A DNA stretch of 64,000 nt from JACVRM01 sp963839815 (GCA_963839815.1 CAWIWF010000008.1:62001-126000); one strand, 5' to 3'; counted from the first letter of the stretch, positions 51,840-60,192 are shown. Notes: generated by a model not told the origin, from the sequence alone. Program-made: numbers and translations.

Positions 51840-53108
51840 GTGAGCACGACCCTCGAGCCCGGCACGAGCACCGCCGCCCCGTTCGCGACCGTCGAGGAAG
51901 CGGTCGAGGACATCCGCAACGGCAAGTTCGTGGTCGTCGTGGATGCCCCTGATCGCGAGAACGAGGGCGACCTGGTCATCGCCGCCCAGTTCGCGACGCC
52001 GGAGGCGATCAACTTCATGGCGACACACGCGCGCGGCCTGATCTGCCTGTCCCTGACCGAGGAGCGCTGCGACGAGCTCGGCCTGCCACCGATGACACCG
52101 CAGAACGAGACCCCGCTGGGTACGGCCTTCACCGTCTCGATCGAGGCACGGGAGGGGGTGACCACCGGCATCTCCGCGCACGACCGCGCCCGGACGATCC
52201 AGGTCGCGATCGACGAGCGCCAGGGCGCGCACGACCTCGTCCGGCCCGGCCACGTCTTCCCGCTGCGGGCGCGCGACGGCGGCGTCCTGAGGCGCGCCGG
52301 CCAGACCGAGGCTGCGGTCGACCTCGCCCGCCTTGCAGGCCTCGTCCCGGCGGGCGTCGTCTGCGAGGTCATGCGCGAGGACGGGACGATGGCGCGCATC
52401 CCCGACCTGGTCGAGTACTGCCGCGAGCACGCCCTGAAGCTCCTGACCGTCGCCGACCTGATCGAGTACCGCCGGCGCACGGAGAAGCTCGTGGAGCGGA
52501 CGACCAGCGTCCGCCTGCCCACTCCGTACGGCAAGTTCACGGCCATCGCCTTCCGCGAGACCCTGACCGGCAAGCCGCACCTCGCGCTCGTCAAGGGCGA
52601 GGTCGAGGGCGCCGGGAACGTCCTCGTCCGCGTGCACTCCGAGTGCCTGACCGGCGACGTCTTCCACTCGCAGCTCTGCGACTGCGGCGAGCAGCTCGAG
52701 CACGCGCTGGAGCAGATCGGTGCCGCGGACCGCGGCGTGCTCCTCTACATGACGCAGGAGGGTCGTGGCATCGGCCTGCTCAACAAGCTGCGGGCCTACG
52801 AGCTGCAGCAGGGCGGCCTGGACACGGTCGAGGCCAATCTCCAGCTGGGCTTCCAGGCCGACGCGCGCGAGTGGGGGATCGGCAACCAGATCCTCGCCGA
52901 CCTCGGGCTGACCACGATCCGGATCCTCACCAACAACCCGAAGAAGCTGATGGGGCTCGAGGGCTTCGGCCTCTCCGTGGTCGAGCAGGTGCCGATCGAG
53001 GTGCCCCCGAACGCGGAGAACCGCCGCTACCTGACGACCAAGCGCGACCGGCTCGGCCACCGGCTGCACCACCAGGATCTGCGCTTCGAGCAGGCGGAGC
53101 CGGAGTGA
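51840..53108 (+). CDS. ribBA: bifunctional DHBP synthase / GTP cyclohydrolase II
   Basis: Makes 3,4-dihydroxy-2-butanone-4-phosphate from ribulose-5-phosphate (N-terminal RibB half) and opens GTP (C-terminal RibA half); 422 aa. RibB motifs: DAPDRENEGDLVIAA, HARGLICLSLTEERC and DRARTIQVAI. RibA motifs: zinc site CLTGDVFHSQLCDCGEQ, then MTQEGRGIGLLNKLRAYELQ and ILTNNPKKLMGLEGFGL. The GTG start follows TACGAT by 7 nt. The TGA overlaps the ribH GTG by 4 bp. Confidence 0.96.
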   Translation: MSTTLEPGTSTAAPFATVEEAVEDIRNGKFVVVVDAPDRENEGDLVIAAQFATPEAINFMATHARGLICLSLTEERCDELGLPPMTPQNETPLGTAFTVSIEAREGVTTGISAHDRARTIQVAIDERQGAHDLVRPGHVFPLRARDGGVLRRAGQTEAAVDLARLAGLVPAGVVCEVMREDGTMARIPDLVEYCREHALKLLTVADLIEYRRRTEKLVERTTSVRLPTPYGKFTAIAFRETLTGKPHLALVKGEVEGAGNVLVRVHSECLTGDVFHSQLCDCGEQLEHALEQIGAADRGVLLYMTQEGRGIGLLNKLRAYELQQGGLDTVEANLQLGFQADAREWGIGNQILADLGLTTIRILTNNPKKLMGLEGFGLSVVEQVPIEVPPNAENRRYLTTKRDRLGHRLHHQDLRFEQAEPE

Positions 53109-53746
53109 GCGAGCGGCCGGCCGAGCCGCAGCCGGCGCAGGCCGACGCGACGCCCGCCGACGTGGCGCCCGAGCAGACCGCCATGCCCGCGCTGCGGCCG
53201 CCCGGCGCCCCCGGGCCCGACGGCGCCACCACCGAGCACGCCCCCGGCGATCTACGGATCCCGAGCGGGTACGCCATCGTCGAAGGCGAGCCGAACGGGA
53301 GCGGCCGGAACGTCGGCATCGTCGTGAGCAGGTTCAACGGCGAGGTGACGACGCTTCTGCTCGAGCGGGCGCTCGACGCGCTCGAGTCCGAGGGGGTCGC
53401 GCGCGACGCCATCACCGTCGCACCCGTCCCCGGCGCCTTCGAGCTGCCGCTGGCGGCGATGGCGCTCGCGAAGACTCGGCGCTACGCCTGCATCGTCGCG
53501 CTCGGCGCCGTCATTCGCGGCGAGACGCCGCACTTCGACTACGTCGCCGGGGAGGCGGCGAGCGGGCTCCAGCTCGCGGCCCTCGAGACCGGCGTCCCGG
53601 TCTCCTTCGGCGTGCTCACCTGCGACACCACGGAGCAGGCGATGGCGCGCATCGACCGCGCCGGCGATGCGGCCCGCTCGGCGCTCGAGATGGCCGACGT
53701 CTTCGGCCGGCTGCGGGCAAACGGGGCGCAGTCCCCCGCACCCTGA
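53105..53746 (+). CDS. ribH: 6,7-dimethyl-8-ribityllumazine synthase with N-terminal extension
   Basis: Condenses the RibD and RibB products into lumazine; 213 aa, longer than the usual ~155. The catalytic core begins near residue 60 (RNVGIVVSRFNGEVTTLLLE) and contains VPGAFELPLAAMALA, GAVIRGETPHFDYVAGEA and LTCDTTEQAMARI. The first 58 residues are Pro/Ala-rich and low in complexity. The GTG start is supported by its 4-bp overlap with ribBA, but a later start such as the ATG at 53183 is possible. The extension could sit on the outside or inside of the icosahedral shell; this is speculation. Confidence 0.9.
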   Translation: MSERPAEPQPAQADATPADVAPEQTAMPALRPPGAPGPDGATTEHAPGDLRIPSGYAIVEGEPNGSGRNVGIVVSRFNGEVTTLLLERALDALESEGVARDAITVAPVPGAFELPLAAMALAKTRRYACIVALGAVIRGETPHFDYVAGEAASGLQLAALETGVPVSFGVLTCDTTEQAMARIDRAGDAARSALEMADVFGRLRANGAQSPAP

Positions 53747-53782
53747 GCTGCGCGCCAGGGCTGGCCGCCGGCCGGCGTTCGC

Positions 53783-53788
53783 TACACT
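53783..53788 (+). promoter_or_regulatory. -10 hexamer of rpmB, probably leaderless
   Basis: TACACT lies 10 nt before the rpmB ATG with no Shine-Dalgarno sequence between them. Confidence 0.5.
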
Positions 53789-53798
53789 CGCCGGCGCC

Positions 53799-53990
53799 AT
53801 GTCACGCGTCTGCGCCGTCTGCGGCAAGAAACCGGCCTTCGGCCACTCCAGGAGCCACTCGATGGTGGCCTCCAAGCGCCGCTTCGACCCGAACCTCCAG
53901 CGTGTCCGCATGGTCCTCGCCGGCAAGCCGACGCGCGCGTACGTGTGCACGCGCTGCCTTAAGGCCGGCAAGGTCGAGAAGGCGCTCTAG
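53799..53990 (+). CDS. rpmB: 50S ribosomal protein L28
   Basis: Ribosomal protein of 63 aa. It is the zinc-binding form: CAVCGKKP near the start and CTRCLKAGK near the end provide four cysteines. The GHSRSHSMVASKRRFDPNLQ segment is typical. The ATG follows TACACT and is the only start matching the family N-terminus (MSRVCAVCG). Confidence 0.95.
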   Translation: MSRVCAVCGKKPAFGHSRSHSMVASKRRFDPNLQRVRMVLAGKPTRAYVCTRCLKAGKVEKAL

Positions 53991-54049
53991 GCCGCCGTCC
54001 ATCCAGGCAGCCGGACCGCCCGGCGGCTCGCGGCGGGCTCGCCGGCCGT

Positions 54050-54130
54050 CGCAGCTCGGCACAGAGGCGACACAGACACGTGACGCCGGGCCGGGTAGCG
54101 TGCTCGCAGGGGCACCGGGGGTGCCCTTGG
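54050..54130 (-). repeat. dispersed repeat family C, divergent reverse copy
   Basis: Shares the GGCACAGA...GACACAGACACGTG stretch with 55215-55250 and, less closely, with the reverse complement of the GTGTGTGACGGGCACGTGCC part of the 50.8 kb copies. It fills the gap between rpmB and the response regulator. Confidence 0.4.
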
Positions 54131-54213
54131 GGGTCGTTCGAGTGCCGCGTCGCCAGAGTGAGCGGGCGCACCGACCGTGCGGCGCCGTCGGCGCGCGGCA
54201 GTACCGTCTGGGC

Positions 54214-54624
54214 GTGCCCCCGCCAACCCGAGTGGTGATCGTCGAGGACAACGACGTCTTCCGCGAGGCGCTCGTCCTGCTCCTCGGCCAGCAGCCGGCG
54301 CTGGAGGTGATCGCTGCAGTGGCCGGCGGTGAGGAGGCGGTCGCCGTCTGCCGCGCGGAGCACCCGGACGTGGTGCTGATGGACTATCGCCTGCCGGGGA
54401 TGGACGGCGTGCAGGCGACGGCGGCGATCCGAGCCGCGTCGCCGTCTGCCGCGGTCGTCTCGCTCACCGCCTCGGCAAGCGTGCGTGAGGCCGAGGCGAT
54501 GCGCGACGCGGGCGCGACGGCGCTCCTGACGAAGGATGCGCCGCTGGACGAGATCGTCGCCACCGTGCTCGAGGCGGCGACGGCCGCCGCGAACGCCGGC
54601 CGTCGAGGCGCGGCGCCGGACTAA
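54214..54624 (+). CDS. single-domain response regulator
   Basis: Stand-alone receiver domain of 136 aa without an output domain. The acidic pair is in VVIVEDNDVF, the phospho-acceptor Asp in VVLMDYRLPGMDG, the switch Ser/Thr in AVVSLTASAS and the invariant Lys in LLTKDAPLDEI. No histidine kinase is nearby. The GTG start follows TACCGT by 6 nt. It could pass phosphate to, or bind, a partner; the partner is unknown. Confidence 0.9.
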   Translation: MPPPTRVVIVEDNDVFREALVLLLGQQPALEVIAAVAGGEEAVAVCRAEHPDVVLMDYRLPGMDGVQATAAIRAASPSAAVVSLTASASVREAEAMRDAGATALLTKDAPLDEIVATVLEAATAAANAGRRGAAPD

Positions 54625-54691
54625 ACTGACGGCGAGTCCGGCAGACGCCCGGACGGGGTCCCACTCACTCCGCGGAAGGAGCCACACGCAC

Positions 54692-55048
54692 ATGCCTCGA
54701 CACATCCGTGCCCTCGTGCTGGGCGCGCTACTGGCGGCCGTGCTCGCCGTCCCGACGGCGGCCAGTGCTGCCACGAAGCTGACGGCGACCGTCGGCCCCG
54801 GCTTCACGATCACGCTCACGAAGGCCGGCAAGAAGGTCACGAAGCTGAAGGCCGGCACCTACACGATCACGGTTCGCGACAAGTCGGCCATTCACAACTT
54901 CCGCCTCAGGGGGAAGGGTGTGAACAAGGCGACCACCGTCGCCGCGGTGACGACGAAGACGTGGAAGGTCACGCTCAAGAAGGGCACCTACACGTACATC
55001 TGCGATCCGCACCCGACCTCGATGAAGGCCACCTTCAAGGTCACGTAG
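54692..55048 (+). CDS. secreted cupredoxin (plastocyanin/azurin-like)
   Basis: Exported blue-copper-type protein of 118 aa. A signal peptide (LVLGALLAAVLAVPTAASAA) is followed by one cupredoxin domain. The copper ligands are visible: His in SAIHNFRL, and Cys, His and Met in YICDPHPTSM. Lys is abundant. A TAAACT -10-like box at 54622 and a GGAAGGA ribosome binding site before the ATG give it a normal leadered transcript. Electron transfer or copper binding outside the cell is likely. Confidence 0.85.
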   Translation: MPRHIRALVLGALLAAVLAVPTAASAATKLTATVGPGFTITLTKAGKKVTKLKAGTYTITVRDKSAIHNFRLRGKGVNKATTVAAVTTKTWKVTLKKGTYTYICDPHPTSMKATFKVT

Positions 55049-55204
55049 CTGCGTGGCAGGGATGGGCGGGGCGGCCGCGGTCGCACCCGCTCACCCCGCC
55101 GCCTGCTCGGCGCCTCCGCGGGCTCGCGGGGCCCAGGCACCCGCACCGCGAGAGGCGTCTCTCACGCGGACGCCCTTGGCAAGCGCGCGCGCTCGAGGCC
55201 CCAG

Positions 55205-55300
55205 GCAGCCGGCCCACATTCGACACAGAACCGGCACAGACACGTGCGCTGTCGGGCGGTACCGTCCGAGACGGGCGGGTGGTGGAGGACGTCTCCCCTC
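55205..55300 (-). repeat. dispersed repeat family C, reverse copy
   Basis: Contains CGACACAGAACCGGCACAGA followed by CACGTGCGCTGTC and CGGTACCGTCCGAGA, the reverse of the GCGCACGCGTGTGTGACGG-type core at 50.8 kb with substitutions. Lies in the 298-bp gap between the convergent cupredoxin and JAMM protease genes. No gene seen in the gap. Confidence 0.45.
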
Positions 55301-55346
55301 TGGGAGGGTGGGGCGTGCCTCCGGAGCTGACCCGCGCCGGCGGCCG

Positions 55347-55724
55347 TCAGGCGCCGACGGGCTCCTCGCTGACGCTGCCGTCCTCGATCCGCCAGGCGCG
55401 GAGCTCGCCCGTGTCGGCGCGCAGGATCACGTACGGGCGGCCGGCCCACAGCCCGATCGACTCGATGTCGGTGCGCGACGGTTTCGGCGGCGTCTCGGGG
55501 TGGGTGTGGAAGACCGCCAGGCCGAGGCCGTCGTCCTCGAGGAACCACACCTCGGGGTCGACCTCGAGCAGGAAGCGGTACGGAGACGCGGAGGCGTTGC
55601 GCCCGCGCACGTAGCGCACCGCCCGCTCGCCGTCGAGGACGAGCACGCCGCAGGCCTCGTCGGGCAACGCCTCACGCGCGTGCGCGACCAGCTCGTCGCG
55701 CATCGCTGCAGGGATCACCAGCAC
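55347..55724 (-). CDS. mec: JAMM/MPN+ metalloprotease, Mec-like
   Basis: Zinc isopeptidase of 125 aa. The JAMM motif is exact: catalytic Glu in LPDEACGVL, then HTHPETPPKPSRTD (H-x-H-x7-S-x2-D). In Mycobacterium tuberculosis the homologous Mec releases cysteine from the CysO-cysteine adduct. Here it is the last gene of a reverse-strand cluster with a CysO-type carrier, a CysM-type synthase and a MoeB-type activating enzyme, so the same role is inferred. The GTG start at 55724 gives MLVIPAAMRDELVAHARE, the usual N-terminus. Confidence 0.9.
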   Translation of the reverse strand: MLVIPAAMRDELVAHAREALPDEACGVLVLDGERAVRYVRGRNASASPYRFLLEVDPEVWFLEDDGLGLAVFHTHPETPPKPSRTDIESIGLWAGRPYVILRADTGELRAWRIEDGSVSEEPVGA

Positions 55725-55761
55725 GGTCGCTCGTCCTGCACCGCGGCGCGAAGCGGCGCCG

Positions 55762-56719
55762 TCACCACCAGACGGTGCTCTCCATGGCCTGCTCGACGTC
55801 GTCGGCCGCCCAGAACGGCGCCGACAGGTACTTCCAGCCGCCGTCGGCGAGGATGCACACGACGACACCCTCGTCGAGCTCCGCGGCGAGGCGCTGCGCG
55901 ACGTGCACGACGCCGCCCGACGAGACGCCGGCGAAGATCGCCTCGCCGTCCAGCAGCGCTCGCACGCCGCGCACCGACTCCTCGTTCGAGACGAGGATCT
56001 TCCGGTCGAGCTTCGAGACGTCGAGGATCGGCGGCACGTAGCCGTCCTCGAGCGAGCGCAGGCCGATCACCGGGTCGCCGGGTAGTGGCTCCACCCGGCG
56101 ACGACGACGTCGGGGAACGACTCGCGCACGCGGGCGCCGGCGCCCATCAGCGTGCCGCCCGTCCCCAGGCCGGCAACGAGGACATCCACACGCTCGAGCG
56201 CCTCGACGATCTCGGCGCCCGTCCCCTCGTAGTGGGCGCGAGGATTGGCCGGGTTCTCGTACTGGAAGGGCATGAACAGCTCGGGCCGGCGCTCGCATAG
56301 CTCGCGGGCGACGCGCACGGAGCCGTTCGTGCCCTCGCCGGCCGGGCGAGAGCAGGATCCGCGCGCCGCAGCAGCGTCAGCAGCCGCCGCCGCTCCTCGG
56401 TCACGTCCTCCGGCATCACGCACGTCAGTGCGTAGCCCTTGAGCTTCGCGACCATCGCCAGCGAGATGCCGGTGTTGCCGCTCGTCGCCTCGAGGAGCTC
56501 GCGGCCCGGCTCCAGCTCGCCCGTCGCCTCGGCCTCCTCGATCATGGCCTTCGCCACCCGGTCCTTGATCGAGCCGGTCGGGTTCTGGCCCTCCAGCTTG
56601 GCGAAGAGCCGCACCTCGGGGCGCGGCGAGAGCGTGCTCAGCTCAACCAGCGGCGTCTAGCCGACGAGGTCGAGGAGCGACGAGCCGAGGCGGCTACGGA
56701 GCGGGCCGGCGGAGGACAT
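55762..56719 (-). pseudogene. cysM: CysM-type cysteine synthase, disrupted by a stop and frameshifts
   Basis: PLP enzyme that in the CysO pathway condenses O-phosphoserine with the CysO thiocarboxylate. Segments in three frames reconstruct a protein of about 319 aa: LLDLVG then TPLVELSTLSPRPEV; KLEGQNPTGSIKDRVAKAMI (PLP Lys); EATSGNTGISLAMVAKLKGY; GEGTNGSVRVARELCERR; ENPANPRAHYEGTGAEIVEAL; GLGTGGTLMGAGARVRE; VSKLDRKILVSNEESVRGVR; FAGVSSGGVVHVA. An in-frame TAG at 56657-56659 replaces the residue between LLDLVG and TPLVEL. Indels occur near 56341-56372 and at 56094 (one G short of GGGG). It is a real pseudogene or badly called sequence. Confidence 0.8.
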
Positions 56720-57504
56720 AGACGGTCGGTTCAAGCTTTCCGAGCAGCTGGTACACGCCCCACTGGTTGTCTCGCCAGGGCCGCCTCGACGCTCTCGCGG
56801 CCGTAGCGCTCCACGAGTTCGCGCTCGCGACGGCGCAGCCGCGAGATCGCCAGCAGCGCCTCGCCGGCGTCCCACTTGCCGAGCTCGACCATCGACTCGC
56901 GCCACTCTCCGTCGAGCGCGTCGGCCGACTCGATCGCGAGACCGGCCCCGCCGGTGGTCCGCTCGAAGTACGAGCGGTCCATGTTCACGGCCACGGTCGC
57001 GGTCGCCGCGAAGAGTCGCGCGGCCTCGACTGGCTCGAGGCGGTCGGTCGCGAACGTCTGGTAGAGCAGCATTCGCCCGCCCGGCTCGAGCACACGCCTG
57101 CACTCGGCGAGGCCGCGGGGCAGATCGATGTGCGTCGTCGTGTCGCGGGACCAGATGAAGGCGGCCGCCTCGTCCGCCAGCGGCAGCGACTCGATCCCCG
57201 CCTGGACAACCTCGATCTCCCGCTCGAGCCGGGCTTCGCTCACGGCGCGGCGCGCCTGCTCCACGTGCAGGGGCACCGGATCGACCGCGAGGACGCGAAG
57301 ACTGAAGCGACGGACGAGCTCGACTGCGTGCCGGGCGTCCCGGCAGCCGACGTCGACGACGAGTTGGCCCGGCCTCGGCCCGAGTGCGCCGAAGGCGTTG
57401 TACAACGAGGTCAGCGGGCGCGGCTCGAGGCTTCGGCGGAGCTCTTCTTCGAGCCCGGCGTCCCTCGGCCAGATTTCGCCATAGAGCTCCTCGACAGTGA
57501 CCAC
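56694..57504 (-). CDS. SAM-dependent methyltransferase inside the cysO cluster, C-terminal frameshift
   Basis: Class I methyltransferase of about 265 aa, substrate unknown. Motif I is VVDVGCRDARHAVEL, the acidic residue after strand 2 is in VLAVDPVPLHVEQAR, and post-motifs include FIWSRDTTTHIDLPRGLAEC and VLEPGGRMLLYQTF. The frame read from the GTG at 57504 ends early at 56731 as VGRVPAARKA. The adjacent frame gives DNQWGVYQLLGKLEPTVYVL, the usual end of such enzymes, and stops at 56694, so a base is probably missing near 56772. It lies 17 bp after cysO and overlaps the cysM start, implying co-expression. Confidence 0.82.
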
Positions 57505-57521
57505 CTCGCGTCGTCGGGCAC

Positions 57522-57809
57522 TCAGTGCGTCAGACCGAGCCCGCCGGCCATCGCCGGCAGCAAGATGATCGTGGCGCCGGCGGGCACCGGCGTCTCCAGC
57601 CCCTGCAGCGTCCGCACGTCCTCGCCGTCGACGTAGGCGTTGACGAAGCGGGCCAGGCCGCCGTTCGCGTAGATGCGCTCCGCCAGCTCCGGGTAGCGGC
57701 GCGTCAGGTCCTCGAGCACCTCGGCGACCGTCGACCCGGCCGCCGGGACCTCGCGCTCGCCGCCCGTCTCGTCGCGCAGCGTCGGCGGAATGCGGACGCG
57801 CACGCTCAT
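57522..57809 (-). CDS. cysO: CysO/MoaD/ThiS-family sulfur carrier protein
   Basis: Ubiquitin-like sulfur carrier of 95 aa (VRVRIPPTLRDETGGEREVP, VAEVLEDLTRRYPELAERI, FVNAYVDGEDVRTLQGLETP, VPAGATIILLPAMAGG). The carrier is activated at a C-terminal Gly-Gly, made into a thiocarboxylate and used by CysM. Here Gly-Gly is followed by five more residues, LGLTH, before the stop, so it would need proteolytic trimming, plausibly by the JAMM protease in the same cluster, unless a base is miscalled. Placed between moeB-type and methyltransferase genes. Confidence 0.9.
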   Translation of the reverse strand: MSVRVRIPPTLRDETGGEREVPAAGSTVAEVLEDLTRRYPELAERIYANGGLARFVNAYVDGEDVRTLQGLETPVPAGATIILLPAMAGGLGLTH

Positions 57810-57902
57810 CCGAGACAGCTCCTCGGTCGCTTGGCGTCTAGCCGAGACGGCGAGGCCGGAGGGGAGAGAGCAATGAGCACAGACCCGGAGAGCATCGTCG
57901 AC

Positions 57903-59072
57903 TCAGTGGGACGAGGCGGCGTCAGCGGCCGACGGCCCGAGGCAGAACTCGACGTAGTCGATGTAGGAGGTGATCGTGGGGGCGTCGCCGCACACCGGGC
58001 AGGCCGGATCGCGGCGGAGCGCGACCTCGGTGAAGGTCGCGTCGAGCGCGTCGTAGAGCAGCAGCCGGCCGACGAGCGGGTCGCCGATGCCGAGTGCCAG
58101 CTTGAGCGCCTCGTTGGCCTGGATCGAGCCGATCACGCCCGGCAGCACGCCGAGCACGCCGCCCTCGGCACAGCTCGGGGCGAGCTCCGGCGGCGGCGGC
58201 TGCGGAAACAGGCAGCGGTAGCACGGACCCTCGTGCGGCCTGAATACCGTCACCTGACCTTCGAAGCGATAGATCGACCCGTGCACGACCGGGATCCCGT
58301 GCCACACCGACGCGTCGTTGACCAGGTAGCGGGTGGGGAAGTTGTCGGCGCCGTCCACGATCACGTCCCAGCCCTCGCGGAGGATGCGGTCGGCGTTCTC
58401 CGAGGTCAGCCGCTCCTCATAGGCCACCACGTCCACGTCCGCGTTCAGCCCGGCGATGCGCTCGCGGGCCGACGCCACTTTCGGGCGTCCGAGCGCGGCC
58501 GTGTCGTGGAGCACCTGACGCTGCAGGTTCGAGTCGTCGACCACGTCGGCGTCGACGATCCCGAGCGTGCCCACTCCCGCTGCGGCCAGGTAGAGCGCCG
58601 CCGGCGAGCCGAGCCCGCCCGCGCCGATGAGCAGCATCCGCGACTCGAGTAGCCGCGACTGCCCCGCCTCGCCGATCTCCGGGATCAGCAGGTGGCGGCT
58701 GTAGCGGCGCAGCTTGTCCGGGTCGAGCGAGCTCGGGACGATCGTCGGGAAGCCGGCCTCCTCCCAGTCGAGGATGCCGCCGGCCACGTTGATCGGCTCT
58801 GCGTAGCCCAGCTCCTTCAGCGCCGCCGCCGCCCGGTAGGACCGCGCGCCGGAGCGGCAGTAGAGGAGCACGGGGCGGTCGCGCTCCGGCGCGACCTCGC
58901 CGATGCGCTCGCCGAGCTCTGCGAGCGGGACGAGCGTCGCGCCCTCGAGGTGCCCCTGGTTCCACTCGGCCGGCTGACGCACGTCGATCAGAACCGGCGC
59001 CTGGGCACCGTCGAGCAGCTCGCGCGCCCGCGCGACGTCGACCTCGCTGATCGCGTCCGCCGGGATCGCCAT
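57903..59072 (-). CDS. rhodanese-MoeB/ThiF sulfur-carrier adenylyltransferase (MoeZ-like)
   Basis: E1-like enzyme of 389 aa that adenylates and sulfurates the CysO-type carrier. The rhodanese domain is at the N-terminus (VLIDVRQPAEWNQGHLEGA, active Cys in LYCRSGARSYRAA), followed by the ThiF domain: LLIGAGGLGSPAALYLAAAG (nucleotide binding), DADVVDDSNLQRQVLH, DGADNFPTRYLVND, and zinc-binding CYRCLF and CPVCG pairs. In mycobacterial MoeZ the rhodanese is C-terminal, so the order is reversed here. First gene of the reverse-strand cluster; ATG start. Confidence 0.92.
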   Translation of the reverse strand: MAIPADAISEVDVARARELLDGAQAPVLIDVRQPAEWNQGHLEGATLVPLAELGERIGEVAPERDRPVLLYCRSGARSYRAAAALKELGYAEPINVAGGILDWEEAGFPTIVPSSLDPDKLRRYSRHLLIPEIGEAGQSRLLESRMLLIGAGGLGSPAALYLAAAGVGTLGIVDADVVDDSNLQRQVLHDTAALGRPKVASARERIAGLNADVDVVAYEERLTSENADRILREGWDVIVDGADNFPTRYLVNDASVWHGIPVVHGSIYRFEGQVTVFRPHEGPCYRCLFPQPPPPELAPSCAEGGVLGVLPGVIGSIQANEALKLALGIGDPLVGRLLLYDALDATFTEVALRRDPACPVCGDAPTITSYIDYVEFCLGPSAADAASSH

Positions 59073-59131
59073 GGTGTCGAGAATAGCCGTGCGCTGCCGT
59101 GCTCCGGAGGCGCGCGGCTACCCTCGCCGGA

Positions 59132-60130
59132 GTGAGCGGTCGTACCCGGATCCTGGCTCTCGTCGGTGTCGCGGCGGCCGCTGCAGTGGGGCTCGTGGCG
59201 CTCGTCGCCTGGCCGGGGTCGGACGGGGACGCCACCGGCGCGCGCTCCGGCCCGCCGCCGCTCTCGCTCGAGCTCGGCGTCCGCGACGACGCGGAAGCGC
59301 GGGCGATCCGTCGCGGCCAGGACCTCTACGCAGAGGGCAAGCGCGCCGACGCCGCCGAGGTGTTCGGCCGCTACTCCTCGCCCGCCGCCCAGGTGGGGGC
59401 GGCCTTCGCCGCCTGGCCCGCCGGCACGCTGGGCCGCCTCGAGAGCATCGCCACGCGCCACTCCGAGGACGCGCTGGTGCTGCTCAACCTCGGCGTTGCC
59501 CGCTTCTGGAGCGGCGACGAGTCAGGGGCGACGAGCGCGTGGCGCCGCGCGCTCGACACCGATCCCGACTCACCCTCGGCTCTCACCGCCGACTGGCTCC
59601 TGAAGCCCGACACGCCGCAGGGGGCACCCGTGTTCGTGCCAAGCTCTCCGGCCACCCGGCCCGCCGGCTCCGCCGCCGAGCAGCTGCGCAGCCTCGAGCG
59701 TGCGGCCCGCAAGCGCAACGTGCGGGCCCGCCTCCTCTACGGCGTCGCCCTGCAGCGGGTGGGACGCCAGCGCTCGGCCGAGCGGGCGTACGCCGCTGCG
59801 GCCGAGCTCGCGCCCGGCGCCGTCGAGCCGCAGGTGGCCGTCGCCGTCGCCCGCTTCTCCCGCGCCGAGCCGTCGCGCGCCTTCTCCCGCCTCGGCCCGC
59901 TCGTCAAGCGCTATCCGCGTGAGCCCACCGTCCGCTTCCACCTCGGCTTGCTGCTCGCCTGGCTCGGCGAGGTCGACGACGCGATGGGCCAGTTCGAGCG
60001 TGCCGAACGGCTCGACCGCTCCGACCCGCTCGCGCGCGAGGCCGCACGCTGGCTGACGAGCCTGAAGCAGGCCCAGCACCGGTCAGGGCCTAGGTCCTCC
60101 GGGACGGAAGATGAGTCGAAAGACCCATAG
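59132..60130 (+). CDS. membrane-anchored TPR-repeat protein
   Basis: Protein of 332 aa with an N-terminal membrane anchor (ILALVGVAAAAAVGLVALVA) and a helical domain built from tetratricopeptide-like repeats: RRGQDLYAEGKRADAAEVFG, LLNLGVARFWSGDESGATSA, YGVALQRVGRQRSAERAYAA, FHLGLLLAWLGEVDDAMGQF. Such proteins act as scaffolds; no partner can be named. The GTG start follows TACCCT by 7 nt. Lies just upstream of the principal sigma factor gene. Confidence 0.85.
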   Translation: MSGRTRILALVGVAAAAAVGLVALVAWPGSDGDATGARSGPPPLSLELGVRDDAEARAIRRGQDLYAEGKRADAAEVFGRYSSPAAQVGAAFAAWPAGTLGRLESIATRHSEDALVLLNLGVARFWSGDESGATSAWRRALDTDPDSPSALTADWLLKPDTPQGAPVFVPSSPATRPAGSAAEQLRSLERAARKRNVRARLLYGVALQRVGRQRSAERAYAAAAELAPGAVEPQVAVAVARFSRAEPSRAFSRLGPLVKRYPREPTVRFHLGLLLAWLGEVDDAMGQFERAERLDRSDPLAREAARWLTSLKQAQHRSGPRSSGTEDESKDP

Positions 60131-60163
60131 CGAACTCCGTCAGCTGCAGGAAAGATGCCCGCG

Positions 60164-60192
60164 TTGACGACCGTGCCCGACACAGATACCGT
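60164..60192 (+). promoter_or_regulatory. sigma-70 type promoter of rpoD
   Basis: TTGACG (60164-60169) and TACCGT (60187-60192) with exactly 17 bp between them. Transcription would start near 60199, about 22 nt before the GTG at 60221, leaving room for the GGAGG site at 60208. This promoter overlaps the first codons of a longer reading frame from 60155 and rules that start out. Confidence 0.75.
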
